Position numbers and translations under genes: made by a program
Part shown: piece by piece, positions 44,261 through 54,659 of the stretch
Position numbering within the stretch: position 1 is the first letter of the stretch
Layout of the letters: every line of letters starts with the position of its first letter
The notes under the pieces: generated by a model
Databases searched by the model: none
What the model was told of the DNA's origin: nothing
Seen by the model: only the letters and a program-made list of their open reading frames with translations
Assembly: GCA_963728925.1 (NCBI GenBank)
Contig: CAVSMB010000017.1
Span: 98,558-162,557, forward strand
Source of the DNA: JBBPZA01 sp963728925
GTDB taxonomy: Bacteria; Actinomycetota; Thermoleophilia; Solirubrobacterales; Solirubrobacteraceae
Direction: 5' to 3'
DNA length: 64,000 bases

Positions 44261-44602
44261 CGGCGCAGCTTGCCGCCGCGCTTGGGAATCAGACGCTCCC
44301 TGACCGATACCGGCCGAAAGCTCCCGGCACGCAGCTCCTCTCGGAGCCCGCCCAGGAACTGCTCAACGCCCAGCCTCTGTTCGACGTCGTAGGCGTTCTG
44401 CCTATCCACGCCGGCCGAGCGTGACCCTCGATTGGCCCGCACCCGCTGCCACGCCACCATCAGCGTGGCCGGGTACAGACGAGGTTATGGAGGTGAACCT
44501 CCGGTCCTGATCGTCTTCTGCCCACTTGTGCAGCTTGCGCTGGATTCCGAGTACCCGCTCCTGGGCCGCTTCGGGCCCCGGCCACAGCGCGACGCTATTC
44601 AA
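44251..44602 (-). pseudogene. Group II intron reverse transcriptase, N-terminal part, frameshifted
   Basis: From a TTG near 44602 the frame reads NSVALWPGPEAAQERVLGIQ and RKLHKWAEDDQDRRF. After small deletions near 44480-44500 the text resumes in another frame as MVAWQRVRANRGSRSAGVDR, then LREELRAGSFRPVSVRERLI and PKRGGKLRRLGIP up to the element C junction. The missing bases fall at the DDLxNLVxDPATL stretch. The intron protein is thus inactivated independently of the insertions. Confidence 0.85.
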
Positions 44603-44659
44603 CGCCGACCTCCTCGCCTTCCAGACTGATGCTGCAAATCCGCTGCCTCCCTTCGCCAT

Positions 44660-44872
44660 GCAGCCGGCTTTCCCGGCCTCGGACTACTACGAAGGCTCCG
44701 CCCCACCCCAGGACCAACAGCCGACAGCGAACCTGCCCGCACCAAGCGGGCAGCCCCAGGATGGTTCCCACGTTCATCGCCGACCGATCGACGGGGACGG
44801 CGCCCAGCTTTTCCCCTGCAGCCTCGCCATGAGTACGCCGCAGACCTTCCTCATGGCCTCCACGCCGACCAC
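44660..44872 (-). ncRNA. Group II intron RNA, part of domains I-IV upstream of the RT gene
   Basis: On the minus strand this stretch contains GTAGTCCGAGGCCGGGAAAG then CCGGCTGCATGGCGAAGG, text typical of the region before the RT start in this intron class. It is continuous with 46493 onward once ISL3 and one copy of its target duplication are removed. Confidence 0.6.
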
Positions 44873-44880
44873 GAAATTCC

Positions 44881-46484
44881 GGGTCTCCCGGCATCGATGT
44901 GGTCAGGGTGAGACCGTGATTCCGGGTTTGAGCAGGGCTTTCCGCGGCTGAGGAAGTTCTCGGAAGTTGCGCGCTGGTTGGCGACGCGCCGCCGCCCGCC
45001 AATGCAGGCTGCTGGCTGTCTGAAGGTCAACGGCTTGCAAGGAGGGACAGCGTGCGCGTCACGACGGCATTTTCTGCGCGTTGAGGGCGTGTGGGTGCGG
45101 AAGGTTCGCTTCGAGCCCGACAGGGTGATCGTCGAGGTGGCGCTTTGCCGCCGCCGGCTGGTCTGCCCGGAGTGCGGCTACTCGACGGCGGCGCGCAAGG
45201 ACACGCGCCCGGAGAACTCGGTCTGGCGGCACCTGGATCTCGGGATCTGGCGGCTGGAGGTCCACTGCCGCCGCCGGCGCCTGTGGTGCCCCGTGCACGG
45301 GGCGCGGACCGAGGGCGTCCCGTTCGCCCGCCCCGGCTCGGAGTTCACGCGCGACTTCGAATGCCTGGTCGCGTGGCTGGCGACGCGGACGGATAAGTCG
45401 ACGATCAAGCGGATGCTGCGGGTCGACTGGGACACGGTCGGGCGGATCATCAAGCGCGTCTGCGACGACGAGCTCGACCCCGACCGACTGGACGATCTCT
45501 ATGACATCGGCGTGGACGAGGTCAGCTGGAAGCGCCAGCACAACTACCTCACCCTCGTCGCCGACCATCAGCGCCGCCAGGTGGTGTGGGGATGCGAAGG
45601 CAAGGGCCAGGCCGCCGCCGACGCCTTCTTCGCCGAGCTCGACCCGCCGCCCCCGCCGCCAGAACGCGAGCGCCGCACGCCGCCCCAGGCGCCTGAGCCC
45701 GCGATCATGGTTCCGTTCGGCCCGTGCCCCATCGTCCCGGCCGGCCACGGCATCCAGGGCGCGTGGCTCCAGGACGGCAGCGAGATCGAGCCCGCGATCT
45801 TCGCGCGTGCCGCCAAGCTGCGGGCCGTCTCGATGGACATGACCGGCGGCTACGCCAAGTCCGTCCGCGAGCACGCCCCGCAGGCGACCATCTGCATCGA
45901 CCCGTATCACGTCGTGCAGCTCGCCAACCAGGCGCTGGACGAGGTCCGCCGCGGCTACTGGAACGAACTGCGCTCGCTCGGCGACCAGGACGCCGCCAAG
46001 CGCTTCAAGGACGCCCGCTGGTCGCTGCTCAAGAAGCCCGAGAAGCTCACCGACACGCAAGCGACCACGCTCGCCCGACTGAAGGCCGCCGGCGGCGAGG
46101 TCTGGCGCGCCTACACGCTCAAGGAAGCCGTCCGCGGCATCTTCGAGCCCGGCCTGAACATCGACGACGTCACCGTGCTGATCGACCGGCTCCTGTCGCG
46201 CCTCGCCCGCTGCCGGCTCGCGCCGTTCGTCAAGCTCGGCAAGACGATCCGCAAGCACCGCGACGGGATCCTCGCCGCCATCCGCCTGGGCATCAACCAA
46301 GGCCGCACCGAAGCGCTCAACAACAAGGTTCGCCTCATCACCCGCCGCGCCTACGGGTTTCACTCCGCCAAGGCCGCCCTCGCCCTGATCATGCTCACCT
46401 GCGGACCTATCAGCCTTCACCTGCCACACGAACTACACGCGCTCGGGATCGGATGACACTGACCACATCCATGCCGAGAGAGCC
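44881..46484 (+). mobile_element. ISL3-family element, 1604 bp, with exact 8-bp target duplication
   Basis: The inverted repeats are GGGTCTCCCGGCATCGATGT (then GGTCAGGGTGA) at 44881-44911 and the matching inverted sequence at 46454-46484, differing at a few positions. GAAATTCC is directly repeated at 44873-44880 and 46485-46492, the 8-bp duplication expected for ISL3. The target was the 5' RNA region of the group II intron. Confidence 0.95.
44978..46456 (+). CDS. ISL3-family transposase
   Basis: The frame covers 492 codons. The N-terminal zinc finger is CPECGYSTAARKDTR with WCPVHG. It is followed by the HTH region (LATRTDKSTIKRMLRVDWDT) and the DDE domain (IGVDEVSWKRQHNYLTLVAD, AVSMDMTGGYAKSV, and the final Glu helix GRTEALNNKVRLITRRAYGF). 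The start is uncertain. A strong GGAGGG at about 45042 precedes a GTG that opens another frame (RVTTAF) and soon stops, which suggests a one-base indel near 45075 or a downstream start. The rest is intact. Confidence 0.88.
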   Translation: MATRRRPPMQAAGCLKVNGLQGGTACASRRHFLRVEGVWVRKVRFEPDRVIVEVALCRRRLVCPECGYSTAARKDTRPENSVWRHLDLGIWRLEVHCRRRRLWCPVHGARTEGVPFARPGSEFTRDFECLVAWLATRTDKSTIKRMLRVDWDTVGRIIKRVCDDELDPDRLDDLYDIGVDEVSWKRQHNYLTLVADHQRRQVVWGCEGKGQAAADAFFAELDPPPPPPERERRTPPQAPEPAIMVPFGPCPIVPAGHGIQGAWLQDGSEIEPAIFARAAKLRAVSMDMTGGYAKSVREHAPQATICIDPYHVVQLANQALDEVRRGYWNELRSLGDQDAAKRFKDARWSLLKKPEKLTDTQATTLARLKAAGGEVWRAYTLKEAVRGIFEPGLNIDDVTVLIDRLLSRLARCRLAPFVKLGKTIRKHRDGILAAIRLGINQGRTEALNNKVRLITRRAYGFHSAKAALALIMLTCGPISLHLPHELHALGIG

Positions 46485-46492
46485 GAAATTCC

Positions 46493-46692
46493 GACGCCGG
46501 AGTCGCCCACCCCATCGGAGCGGACGTGCACTGCTCCTCGGCCCACATCCGCCAGATTGGAGCCGATGCCGCGCTTGAGGGGGTTCAGCCACTGGTTCGC
46601 TCTCGCTACACCGTCCCGTCTCGCTTGCCGGACCCAGGCCGTCTGGCAGTGCCGACCTGTCCCGTCGTTGTCGGGGCTGCTCCCATCCACAC
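46493..46692 (-). ncRNA. Group II intron RNA, 5' domain region
   Basis: The minus strand from 46692 starts GTGTGGATGGGAGCAGCCCC, fitting the GUGYG 5' consensus and a domain I start. It continues with ACGACGGGACAGGTCGGCAC, which can fold on itself. The upper boundary is provisional: similar RNA-like sequence may extend to about 46770. Confidence 0.5.
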
Positions 46693-46838
46693 CCTGCGCT
46701 TCCAGGACCGGACTGCCCCCAGCTTCAACGACCCGCTGCGACGGGTGTTGAACGCCGCTTGATTTCGGCACGCGTGCACGCGGTCGCGCTGTTCACTGCC
46801 GGGACGGGGGTGGGAGGCTTGGCGCGTTCGTAGACGCG

Positions 46839-46884
46839 CGAGAGCCCTCCCGCGAGCTTGGTGGTTCAGTCGGGAGGGCTCTCG
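46839..46884. repeat. 14-bp stem hairpin before the DUF6431 gene
   Basis: CGAGAGCCCTCCCG (46839-46852) and CGGGAGGGCTCTCG (46871-46884) are perfect complements around an 18-base loop, ending 21 bases before the ATG. It may be an attenuator shielding the transposition operon from outside transcription, or part of the transposon end. Confidence 0.75.
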
Positions 46885-46905
46885 GGATGCCGGAGGTGGC
46901 ACCCG

Positions 46906-47493
46906 ATGTTGATGGTATGCGCCGAGCAGGCGCGGGTTGAGGCTGAGCTGGTCGGCGGGCTTTTGGGGTGCCCGTTCTGTCGCGGGGTGTTGGGACCGTG
47001 GGGGCATGCGCGCGGGCGGGTCGTTCGCTGCGGTGGTGGTCGGCAGCGGCGGTTGCGGCCGCGGCGAGCGAAGTGTCGGGGGTGCGAGGGAACGCACGTG
47101 CTGCTGCCGGACGTTTGCTTGTTGCGGCGGCGCGACGGGGTTGCGGTGATCGGCGAGGCGCTGGTCGCGAAGGCGGCCGGGGACGGGCACCGCGGGATCG
47201 CCGGGCGGCTGGCGGTACCGAAGGACACGGTGCGCGGCTGGTTGCGGCGGTTCGCCGCGAACGCGGATGTGATCCGGGCGCACTTTGCGCGCTGGGCGGT
47301 CGTGCTGGACTCGGAGCTCGGGGCGATCGCGCCGGCCACGAGCGGATTCGGGGACGCGGTTGAGGCGGTCGCGGTCGCGGCGCGGGCGTGGGTGCTGCGG
47401 TTCGGTCCACGGGCGGTGTGGTCGCTGGTCGCTGTGCTCTGCGGCGGGGCGTTGTTGTGCAACACGAGTTGCCCCTTCCCGCCGGTGCCGTGA
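46906..47493 (+). CDS. DUF6431-like zinc-finger/HTH protein, first gene of transposition operon
   Basis: The 195-residue protein from ATG 46906 has a zinc finger of four cysteines (CPFC, then RVVRCGGGRQRR and KCRGCEGTH). A helix-turn-helix region follows (GHRGIAGRLAVPKDTVRGWL). This is the pattern of DUF6431 proteins found beside IS481-like integrases. It probably binds transposon DNA. Removing the IS1380 downstream brings its stop 9 codons or fewer from the DDE gene start, so the two form one operon. The C-terminal end (GALLCNTSCPFPPVP) is unusual and Cys-bearing. Confidence 0.7.
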   Translation: MLMVCAEQARVEAELVGGLLGCPFCRGVLGPWGHARGRVVRCGGGRQRRLRPRRAKCRGCEGTHVLLPDVCLLRRRDGVAVIGEALVAKAAGDGHRGIAGRLAVPKDTVRGWLRRFAANADVIRAHFARWAVVLDSELGAIAPATSGFGDAVEAVAVAARAWVLRFGPRAVWSLVAVLCGGALLCNTSCPFPPVP

Positions 47494-47545
47494 GCGGCAA
47501 GGGTGCGCGCTGGCCCCGAGCGTGCAGTAGCGGTCGCATAATGGC

Positions 47546-47570
47546 CGCGCCCCCGCTAGGCGGGGGCGCG
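47546..47570. terminator. Subterminal hairpin of the IS1380 element
   Basis: A 10-bp stem CGCGCCCCCG/CGGGGGCGCG with a 5-base loop sits just inside the left end. It likely blocks read-through transcription into the transposase gene. Confidence 0.6.
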
Positions 47571-47639
47571 GAAACGTCCGGCTGAGCAGGGATCCTTGGG
47601 CTTGCTGAAGGTCCTTGATCCCGAGCTTGGAGGTTCACC

Positions 47640-48986
47640 TTGAAGGTGATGCGCGATGAACGCCCGGTAACCGTAGAAGTCACGGCGGACGGAGCCGGGT
47701 TGGTGTCGCACGCAGGCAGCGCGTTGCTGGCGCAGGCAGCCCACAAGCTGGGGCTGACGAAGGCGCTGTCGCTGCGCTTGGCCGCGATCAAGCAGCGCCG
47801 TCGCGGACATGACCCGGGGCGGGTGATCCGCGATCTGGCGGTGATGCTCGCCGACGGCGGCGAGTGCGTGTCCGACCTCGGGGCGGTGCGTGACCAGGAG
47901 GCGCTGTTCGGGCCGGTCGCGTCGGATTCGACCGCGTTCCGGGTGATCGACCGGATCGCCGCCGACCCGGCGCTGCTGGACGCGCTGCGTGCCGCTCACG
48001 CGCGGGCGCGCGAGCGCTTCTGGGAGCTGCACGGCGCGCCCGAGCGGTTGACGATCGACGTCGACGCGACGCTGATCAGCGCGCCTTCGGAGAAGGAGCA
48101 GGCGGCCGGGAACTACAAGGGCGGCTACGGGTTTCACCCGCTGCAGGCCTACGCCGACGAGACGCGCGAGGCGCTCGCGGGTCTGCTGCGGCCGGGGAAC
48201 GCCGGCGCGAACACCGCCGCCGACCACATCACGGTGCTCGACCGCGCGCTCGAGCAGATCCCCACCGAGCAGATCGAGCAGATCGAGATCCTCGTGCGCG
48301 CCGATTCCGCCGGCGCCACGCACGGCCTGGTCGACTACTGCCGCGAGGCGGACCTGCGCTTCTCGGTCGGCTACGAGCTGACCGAGCCGGTCCGCGAAGC
48401 GATCCTCCAGATCCCCGCGGATGCCTGGGTTGCGGCGCTCGCGCAGGACGGCTCGGAGCGCGAGAACGGCGAGGTCGCGGAGATCACCGACAGCGTTGAG
48501 CTGGGCTCCTGGCCGCAGGGCTCGCGAGTGATCGTTCGGCGTGAGCGCCCGCATCCCGGCGCGCAGCTGAGCTTCACCGACCACGACGGCTACCGCTTCC
48601 AGGCGATCCTCACCGACCAGCCCGACGAGAACGTCGCGACCATCGAGTGCCGCCACCGCCAGCACGCCCATGTCGAGGACCGCATCCGTGACGACAAGGA
48701 CACCGGCCTGGCGAAGTTCCCGTTCAAGGCGTTCGCGCTCAACGAGGCGTGGCTGGAGATCGTCATGCTCGCGCACGACCTGCTCGTCTGGACCCAAGCG
48801 CTGCTGCTCGACGGCGAGCTCGCCAAAGCCGAGCCCAAACGGCTGCGCTACCGACTGCTGCACGTCGCCGGACGGCTCGCGTTCCACGGACGACGCGGCA
48901 AGCTCCGCCTCCAACACGACTGGCCATGGGCCGCCGAGCTGCTCGCCGCGTTCCACAAGCTCAAAACGCTCCCCGCCGCCGGCTGA
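47640..48986 (+). CDS. IS1380-family transposase
   Basis: The intact 448-residue transposase starts at TTG 47640, six bases after a GGAGG site. The DDE core has the first Asp in ERLTIDVDATLISAPSEKEQ and the second in ILVRADSAGATHGLVDYCRE. The Glu is in ECRHRQHAHVEDRIRDDKDT, followed by GLAKFPFKAFALNEAWLEIV. These are diagnostic for IS1380. The intact gene, matching ends and clean target duplication point to a recent insertion. Confidence 0.95.
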   Translation: MKVMRDERPVTVEVTADGAGLVSHAGSALLAQAAHKLGLTKALSLRLAAIKQRRRGHDPGRVIRDLAVMLADGGECVSDLGAVRDQEALFGPVASDSTAFRVIDRIAADPALLDALRAAHARARERFWELHGAPERLTIDVDATLISAPSEKEQAAGNYKGGYGFHPLQAYADETREALAGLLRPGNAGANTAADHITVLDRALEQIPTEQIEQIEILVRADSAGATHGLVDYCREADLRFSVGYELTEPVREAILQIPADAWVAALAQDGSERENGEVAEITDSVELGSWPQGSRVIVRRERPHPGAQLSFTDHDGYRFQAILTDQPDENVATIECRHRQHAHVEDRIRDDKDTGLAKFPFKAFALNEAWLEIVMLAHDLLVWTQALLLDGELAKAEPKRLRYRLLHVAGRLAFHGRRGKLRLQHDWPWAAELLAAFHKLKTLPAAG

Positions 48987-49197
48987 CCGCACCCAGCAGC
49001 CGACCACACGATCAACCAGCACTCCCGGCCACGGCCGCGATCACCGCTGCCCGCAGACGAGCCCGCGCAGCCCACGACGCTTCCGCGGAAGCGCCCAACA
49101 CCGCCGCCACGACCCTGAACGCGGCCTCACCATCACCATTCACACCCAGACACGGCCCGCCCGTCACCTTCGCGCGCCTACTGCACGTTCCGGGCTG

Positions 49198-50639
<1,442 letters not shown>

Positions 50640-50643
<4 letters not shown>

Positions 50644-51455
50644 GCATCGACCGGTTGCGCGCGCATTACGGGTTCACCCGCATGCCGTTCGGGAAGGACC
50701 TCGCGCCGGGGATGCTGCACGGCCATGGCGCGCACGCCGAGGCGGTCGCCCGGATCGCCTGGTGCATCAGTGAGCAGGCGATCGGCGTGATCAGCGGCGA
50801 GTGCGGCGCCGGCAAGACGGTCGCCGCCCGCGCGGCGGTCGCCGGCCTGGACGCCTCGCGGCACACAATCCTCTACCTCGGCACGCCCGGGGTCGGGCTG
50901 CGTGGCATCTACGGGCTGATCGTCACGGCGTTGGGCGACACACCGAGGTTTCATCACGCCGCGCTGATCCCCCAGGCCCAGGAGCTGCTGGCCGCCGAAG
51001 CCTCCGAGCGCGGCAAGCAGGTCGTGCTGATCATCGACGAGGCGCATCTGCTGGATGCCGAGAGCCTTGAGGGCGTGCGCTGCCTGAGCAACCTGGGGAT
51101 GGATCAGACTGCGCCGTTCTGCCTACTGCTGCTCGGCCAGCCCACCCTGCGCCACCGGCTCAGGCGGGGGACGTTCGCCGCGCTGGATCAGCGGATCGCG
51201 GTCCGCTACGCAATCACCGGCCTCGACGCCGCCGAGACGACCAGCTACATCGCGCACCACCTCGCGCTCGCCGGCCGCTCGGACACGCTGTTCAGCGACG
51301 ACGCGATCGCGCTCATCCACGAGGTCTCCCGCGGCCTGCCGCGCCTGGTCAACAACCTTGCCGTCGCCTCGCTGATCGCCGCGTTCGCACAGAAGAAGGC
51401 GATCGTCGACGAGTCTGCCGCCCGCGTCGCGGTCGCCGAGATCTCCGCCGAATGA
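50640..51455 (+). CDS. ExeA/TniB-like AAA+ ATPase of the transposition module
   Basis: This 271-residue AAA+ protein has Walker A SGECGAGKTVAARAA (about 52-66), Walker B VVLIIDEAHLLDAESLEGV (about 127-145) and sensor 1 CLLLLGQPTLRHRL. The N-terminal YGFTRMPFGKDLAPGMLHG is the typical ExeA/TniB opening. In Tn7, Mu and Tn5053 systems the matching ATPases (TnsC, MuB, TniB) choose target DNA and activate the integrase. It overlaps the genes on both sides by ATGA, so the three are coupled. Confidence 0.88.
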
Positions 51456-52714
51456 CCCTCTCGCTGCTGGACCCGCCGCCCGAGGACTCGCAGCCGACCG
51501 ATACCACGCTCGCGCCGCCGGCGGGCTGGCCCACGCCGCCAGCCCCGGCCGTCTACCACGAGCGCCTCGGCGAGATCGTCACAACGATCGCGCCGCACAC
51601 AGAGGCTGACCCCGTCGCGATCCTCACCCAACTCTTGGTCGCCTTCGGCGCCGCCGCCGGCCGCGGCGCCTGGTTCACCGTCGAGGCGACCCGGCATCAC
51701 CCCAACGAGTTCATGCTCCTCGTCGGCGACAGCAGCAAGGCCAGAAAGGGCTCCTCCTGGGATCACGTCCGCCAGCTGATCGCTCAGGTCGACCCGCAGG
51801 TCGAGCGGCGGATCCTGACCGGCCTGTCCTCCGGCGAAGGGCTCATCTGGGCGGTCCGCGACCCGACCGCCCAAGACCCCGGCATCACCGACCAGCGACT
51901 GTTGGTGATAGAGCCCGAGTTCGCCAGCGTCCTGAAGGCATCCTCGCGCGAGATCTCCACGCTCTCACCGACGCTGCGCTCCGCCTGGGACAGCCGACCG
52001 CTGGCGATCCTGACCCGCGCCGCCCCGGCGCGCGCCACCAGCGCGCACATCGCGCTGATCGGCCACATCACCCAAGACGAACTGCGCCGCCACACCACCA
52101 CGATCGAGCTCGCCAACGGCTACCTCAACCGCATCCTCATCATCGCCTGCCGACGCCAACGCCTACTACCCGAGGGCGGCCACCACGACCCGCTCCACGG
52201 CACCGGCCTCACCGGCCTACTCGCCGCGACCCTCAAGCACGCCCAGACCGCCGGCCAGATCCGCCTCGACCCCGACGCCCGCGAACTCTGGCATGACGCC
52301 TACCGCCAACTCGCCCGCCCCGCCCCCGGCGTCCTCGGCCAGATCACCGCCCGCGCCGAGGCCCACACGATCCGCCTCGCGCTCCTCTACACCCTCGCCG
52401 ACGGCCAACGCCAGATCAGCCCGCAGCACCTCACAGCCGCGCTCGCGCTCCACGACTACGCCGCCCGCTCCGCCGCCTGGGCGCTCACCGGCGCGACCGG
52501 CCAGCCGCTCGCCGAACAGATCCACGCCGCACTGCTCCAACACCCGGCCGGCCTGACCCGCAGCCAGATCAGCGACACCCTCAAACACAACCAGCCCGCC
52601 GGCCACCTCGACCACGCACTCCGCGCGCTCCAGACCACCGGCCGAGCGACCGTCACCCAGATCGCCACCGGCGGGCGCCCCGCGCAGCTCTGGACCGCGA
52701 CCCCGGCCCCCTGA
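51452..52714 (+). CDS. DUF3987-type primase/helicase-like protein, last gene of the module
   Basis: This 420-residue protein resembles the DUF3987 family: EFMLLVGDSSKARKGSSWDH as a P-loop-like segment, LSSGEGLIWAVRDPT, LLVIEPEFASVLKASSREIS (a Walker B-like acidic block), and HIALIGHITQDELRRHTTTI. The C-terminal 80 residues look like a winged helix (LTRSQISDTLKHNQPAGHLD). DUF3987 proteins are ATPases seen with primases in phages and plasmids. Its place as third gene of a DDE-ATPase operon, with an ATGA overlap, suggests a role in transposition or replication of the element. I know of no described transposon with this set. Confidence 0.75.
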   Translation: MTLSLLDPPPEDSQPTDTTLAPPAGWPTPPAPAVYHERLGEIVTTIAPHTEADPVAILTQLLVAFGAAAGRGAWFTVEATRHHPNEFMLLVGDSSKARKGSSWDHVRQLIAQVDPQVERRILTGLSSGEGLIWAVRDPTAQDPGITDQRLLVIEPEFASVLKASSREISTLSPTLRSAWDSRPLAILTRAAPARATSAHIALIGHITQDELRRHTTTIELANGYLNRILIIACRRQRLLPEGGHHDPLHGTGLTGLLAATLKHAQTAGQIRLDPDARELWHDAYRQLARPAPGVLGQITARAEAHTIRLALLYTLADGQRQISPQHLTAALALHDYAARSAAWALTGATGQPLAEQIHAALLQHPAGLTRSQISDTLKHNQPAGHLDHALRALQTTGRATVTQIATGGRPAQLWTATPAP

Positions 52715-53319
52715 CCGGCTTACTTCTTCTTTCGTACCCCACCCCCCGATGCCGCCGCAGAACGGCACCGCCATGCCGGAACTCAGCGGCGCTCAACAAC
52801 GGGCCGCCGTTGGATATCTCATTCCACTCGGTCAATCGACGCCTCGTGGCGCACTACGTGCTCGCAGCACACCCGGGCAAGTCGCAGGGGCGGCCACCGA
52901 GAAAGCTCGAGCTCGAAGCTCATCGTCCACAAACGGCCTGCCCAACTACGTTCTCCGAGAAAGCCCCTGTCCCGGTCGACCGACCGTAGGGCCGGGCCCG
53001 GACAGCAACCTTCAAGGCGACAGTTTCATGCCCCGAGGAGGGGCTGTCCGCGTGGAGCTCGGCTCGTGCTTGCTCTTGGGCTCGAAGCAGGAGTCATGCG
53101 CGCGCAGAGCCAACCACGTCTAACGCGTAGCGGCCGTTTTCGCGCCGTTGCTACCGGAACCCCGCAACGCCGCCCGGCCACACTGGCTCGAGCAGTACAC
53201 ACGCGCAGACCCCACTCCGGGATCAAAGGCCAGTCGCCCATCACCCGCGCACACAACCTCTCGAGGCAGGACAGCTGCTAGCCCAGCCCGCGCCCACGGG
53301 CTGCGCCCGTGTACGGCGC
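52715..53319. other. About 600 bases without a convincing gene
   Basis: Open frames here have poor codon bias. Near 53105-53160 the translation RAQSQPRLTRSGRFRAVATG resembles RVSRQPRLALGDRFRGAATG near 57410-57470, so a short coding fragment appears duplicated on either side of the IS1634-like element. The right end of the DDE module should lie here but was not identified. Confidence 0.35.
53294..53312 (-). terminator. Hairpin after the small membrane protein gene
   Basis: CACGGG and CCCGTG with a short loop form a 6-bp stem just past the stop codon of the minus-strand small gene, preceded by a GC-rich stretch that may extend it. Confidence 0.45.
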
Positions 53320-53490
53320 TCAGTACCACTTGCCTTTCGCGAAGCCGCCGAAGGCGATGAGGCCCACCAGCGCGACGATGAGCCCCACCCAGAAGCTCCA
53401 CACGATCATCACGACGATGCCGACGATGACGAGGATGCCACCGAGACCAATCCCTCCGGTGTTGCCGCCTGTACCACGTTCTGCCGCCAT
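53320..53490 (-). CDS. 56-residue two-helix membrane protein
   Basis: This short minus-strand gene starts at ATG 53490, with GAGGAGG 7 bases upstream. It encodes a Gly-rich N-terminus (MAAERGTGGNTGGIGLGG) and two hydrophobic helices (ILVIVGIVVMIVWSFWVGLI, VALVGLIAFGGFAKG), ending in KGKWY. It resembles the small Gly-rich hydrophobic proteins common in actinobacteria. The function is unknown; no toxin-antitoxin partner was seen. Confidence 0.7.
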   Translation of the reverse strand: MAAERGTGGNTGGIGLGGILVIVGIVVMIVWSFWVGLIVALVGLIAFGGFAKGKWY

Positions 53491-53653
53491 CCGCTGCCTC
53501 CTCGACGAGATGATTCCGTCCCGGCTCCGCGCGCTTGGTGCGCGCCGACCACAAGCATCCCACTCTTCCCCCGAGAGAGTCCTTTCCGTTCTCGGACGAC
53601 GTGGTCCGTTCGTCTCTCGTTCCGCACTTCTGGTGGGCGATATCTGCCCCCAG

Positions 53654-53685
53654 GCGTGAGTGCGTGAGTGCGTGAGTGCGTGAGC
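53654..53685. repeat. Four-unit 8-bp tandem repeat
   Basis: GCGTGAGT is repeated three times and followed by GCGTGAGC, between the element's left end and the transposase stop codon. The position suggests a subterminal binding array or slippage. Confidence 0.9.
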
Positions 53686-53692
53686 GCGCTGG

Positions 53693-54655
53693 TCAGGGGT
53701 CGGTCGTCGTGCTCTGGTAGGCGTCGTGGGGGACGCCGAGCAGGTCGAGGACGTGGCGCTGGAGGTCGCTGAGGTCGGGTTCGAAGACCTGCACGATGTC
53801 GCCGTCGTGGGTGGTGAGGTGGTGGCGGGCGGTGTTGGCGAAGAGATCGAAGACGCGTGCGGCGGTGGGTGCCTTGGAGGGGCGGTCTTCGTGGTAGAGC
53901 GCGAGGTCGGCGATGTCGTTGTGGGCCATCGCGGAACGCAGTTCTCGTTCGATCAGGCACTGGGTGAGCAGCGCGATGAACTCGCAGCACGCGAGGCCCT
54001 CGATCCGTGACGGGGACTTCAGCGTGATCGGGGCCGCTTGGAGGACGGTCTTGAGCTGGTGGTGGCGGTTCTCGAGGTTGGGCTGGTAGCGGTAGGCGGC
54101 GAGGATCTCGGGGTCGGTGAGGTCGCGGTCGTTGCTGACCAGCGGGAAGCAGCCGTCGGTGGCGGCGTCGTAGGCGACGTTCTCGTCGTCGACGCGGAAC
54201 GTGAGCGTGAGGACGGTCTTCTCGGTGCGGCGGTAGCGCGTCTGGGCGCCGGGGCGGCCGCGCTTCTCCTGGCGGAAGCTCTCCTGGACGGTCTCTGCGA
54301 TTTCGTAGGTGATCCAGCGCTCGGCGCCGGTGCTGGTCAGCGCGGCGTTGGCGGCTTGCTCGGCGGCGACCCTGGTCTTGATCCGTGAGCGCGGGCCGGC
54401 GAGCCGTGCCTGGACGGCTTCCAGGGCCAGCATCCCGCGCTCGATGCGGGCGCGGCGCGCCTCGGCGTCGCGCTCGTGCTTCTGGGATGAGCGCACCCAG
54501 ACGATCCGGTGCCCGTCCGATGTCGGGATCGGCGCCGGCGCTGTCCACCACACGCTGTCGGGGTCGTCCTGGCACTTGCCCGGACGCCGGCACGCCTCGG
54601 TGAAGTCGAAGGCGTGCGTCTGCGCCCACGCGCGGAGCTGGCCGTCCTCGGCGCG
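53693..54655 (-). pseudogene. IS1634-family transposase, C-terminal part
   Basis: From the IS110 junction the frame reads RAEDGQLRAWAQTHAFDF, then VDDENVAYDAATDGCFPLVS and LENRHHQLKTVLQAAPITLK (the Glu of the DDE triad). It ends with a domain containing RVFDLFANTARHHLTT. It is intact to its stop at 53693. The N-terminal half lies at 56099-56853. Confidence 0.88.
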
Positions 54656-54659
54656 TGAG

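Larger units (their letters stand above)
34066..46700 (-). mobile_element. Group II intron carrying four nested mobile elements
   Basis: Read on the minus strand and skipping the inserts, the parts fall in order. First come 5' RNA domains (46492-46692 and 44872-44660), then a reverse transcriptase gene in three pieces (44602-44251, 41437-41252, 38511-37587). Domain V follows (37567-37535 joined to 34136-34131), then a domain VI-like hairpin region (34130-34075) ending near a GACCCCTAC at about 34066. Removing RIT, two serine-recombinase elements and ISL3 leaves roughly 2.2 kb, a normal size for an ORF-carrying intron. The 5' end is not resolved; GTGTGG at 46692 fits the GUGYG consensus. Confidence 0.75.
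47514..49194 (+). mobile_element. IS1380-family element, 1681 bp, with 4-bp target duplication
   Basis: The ends CCCCGAGCGTGCAGTAG (47514-47530) and, inverted, CCCGGAACGTGCAGTAG (49178-49194) match at 15 of 17 positions. CTGG is directly repeated outside (47510-47513 and 49195-49198), in line with the 4-5 bp duplication of IS1380. The insertion lies between the DUF6431 and DDE genes, one base before the second base of the DDE GTG start. Confidence 0.93.

Noticed and set aside
44878..44912. Possible group II intron boundary
   Set aside because: The sequence matches the ISL3 inverted repeat at 46454-46484 and is flanked by the GAAATTCC target duplication.
52749..53123. 124-codon plus-strand ORF after the DUF3987 gene
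   Set aside because: It has poor third-position GC bias, no ribosome site and no recognisable fold.
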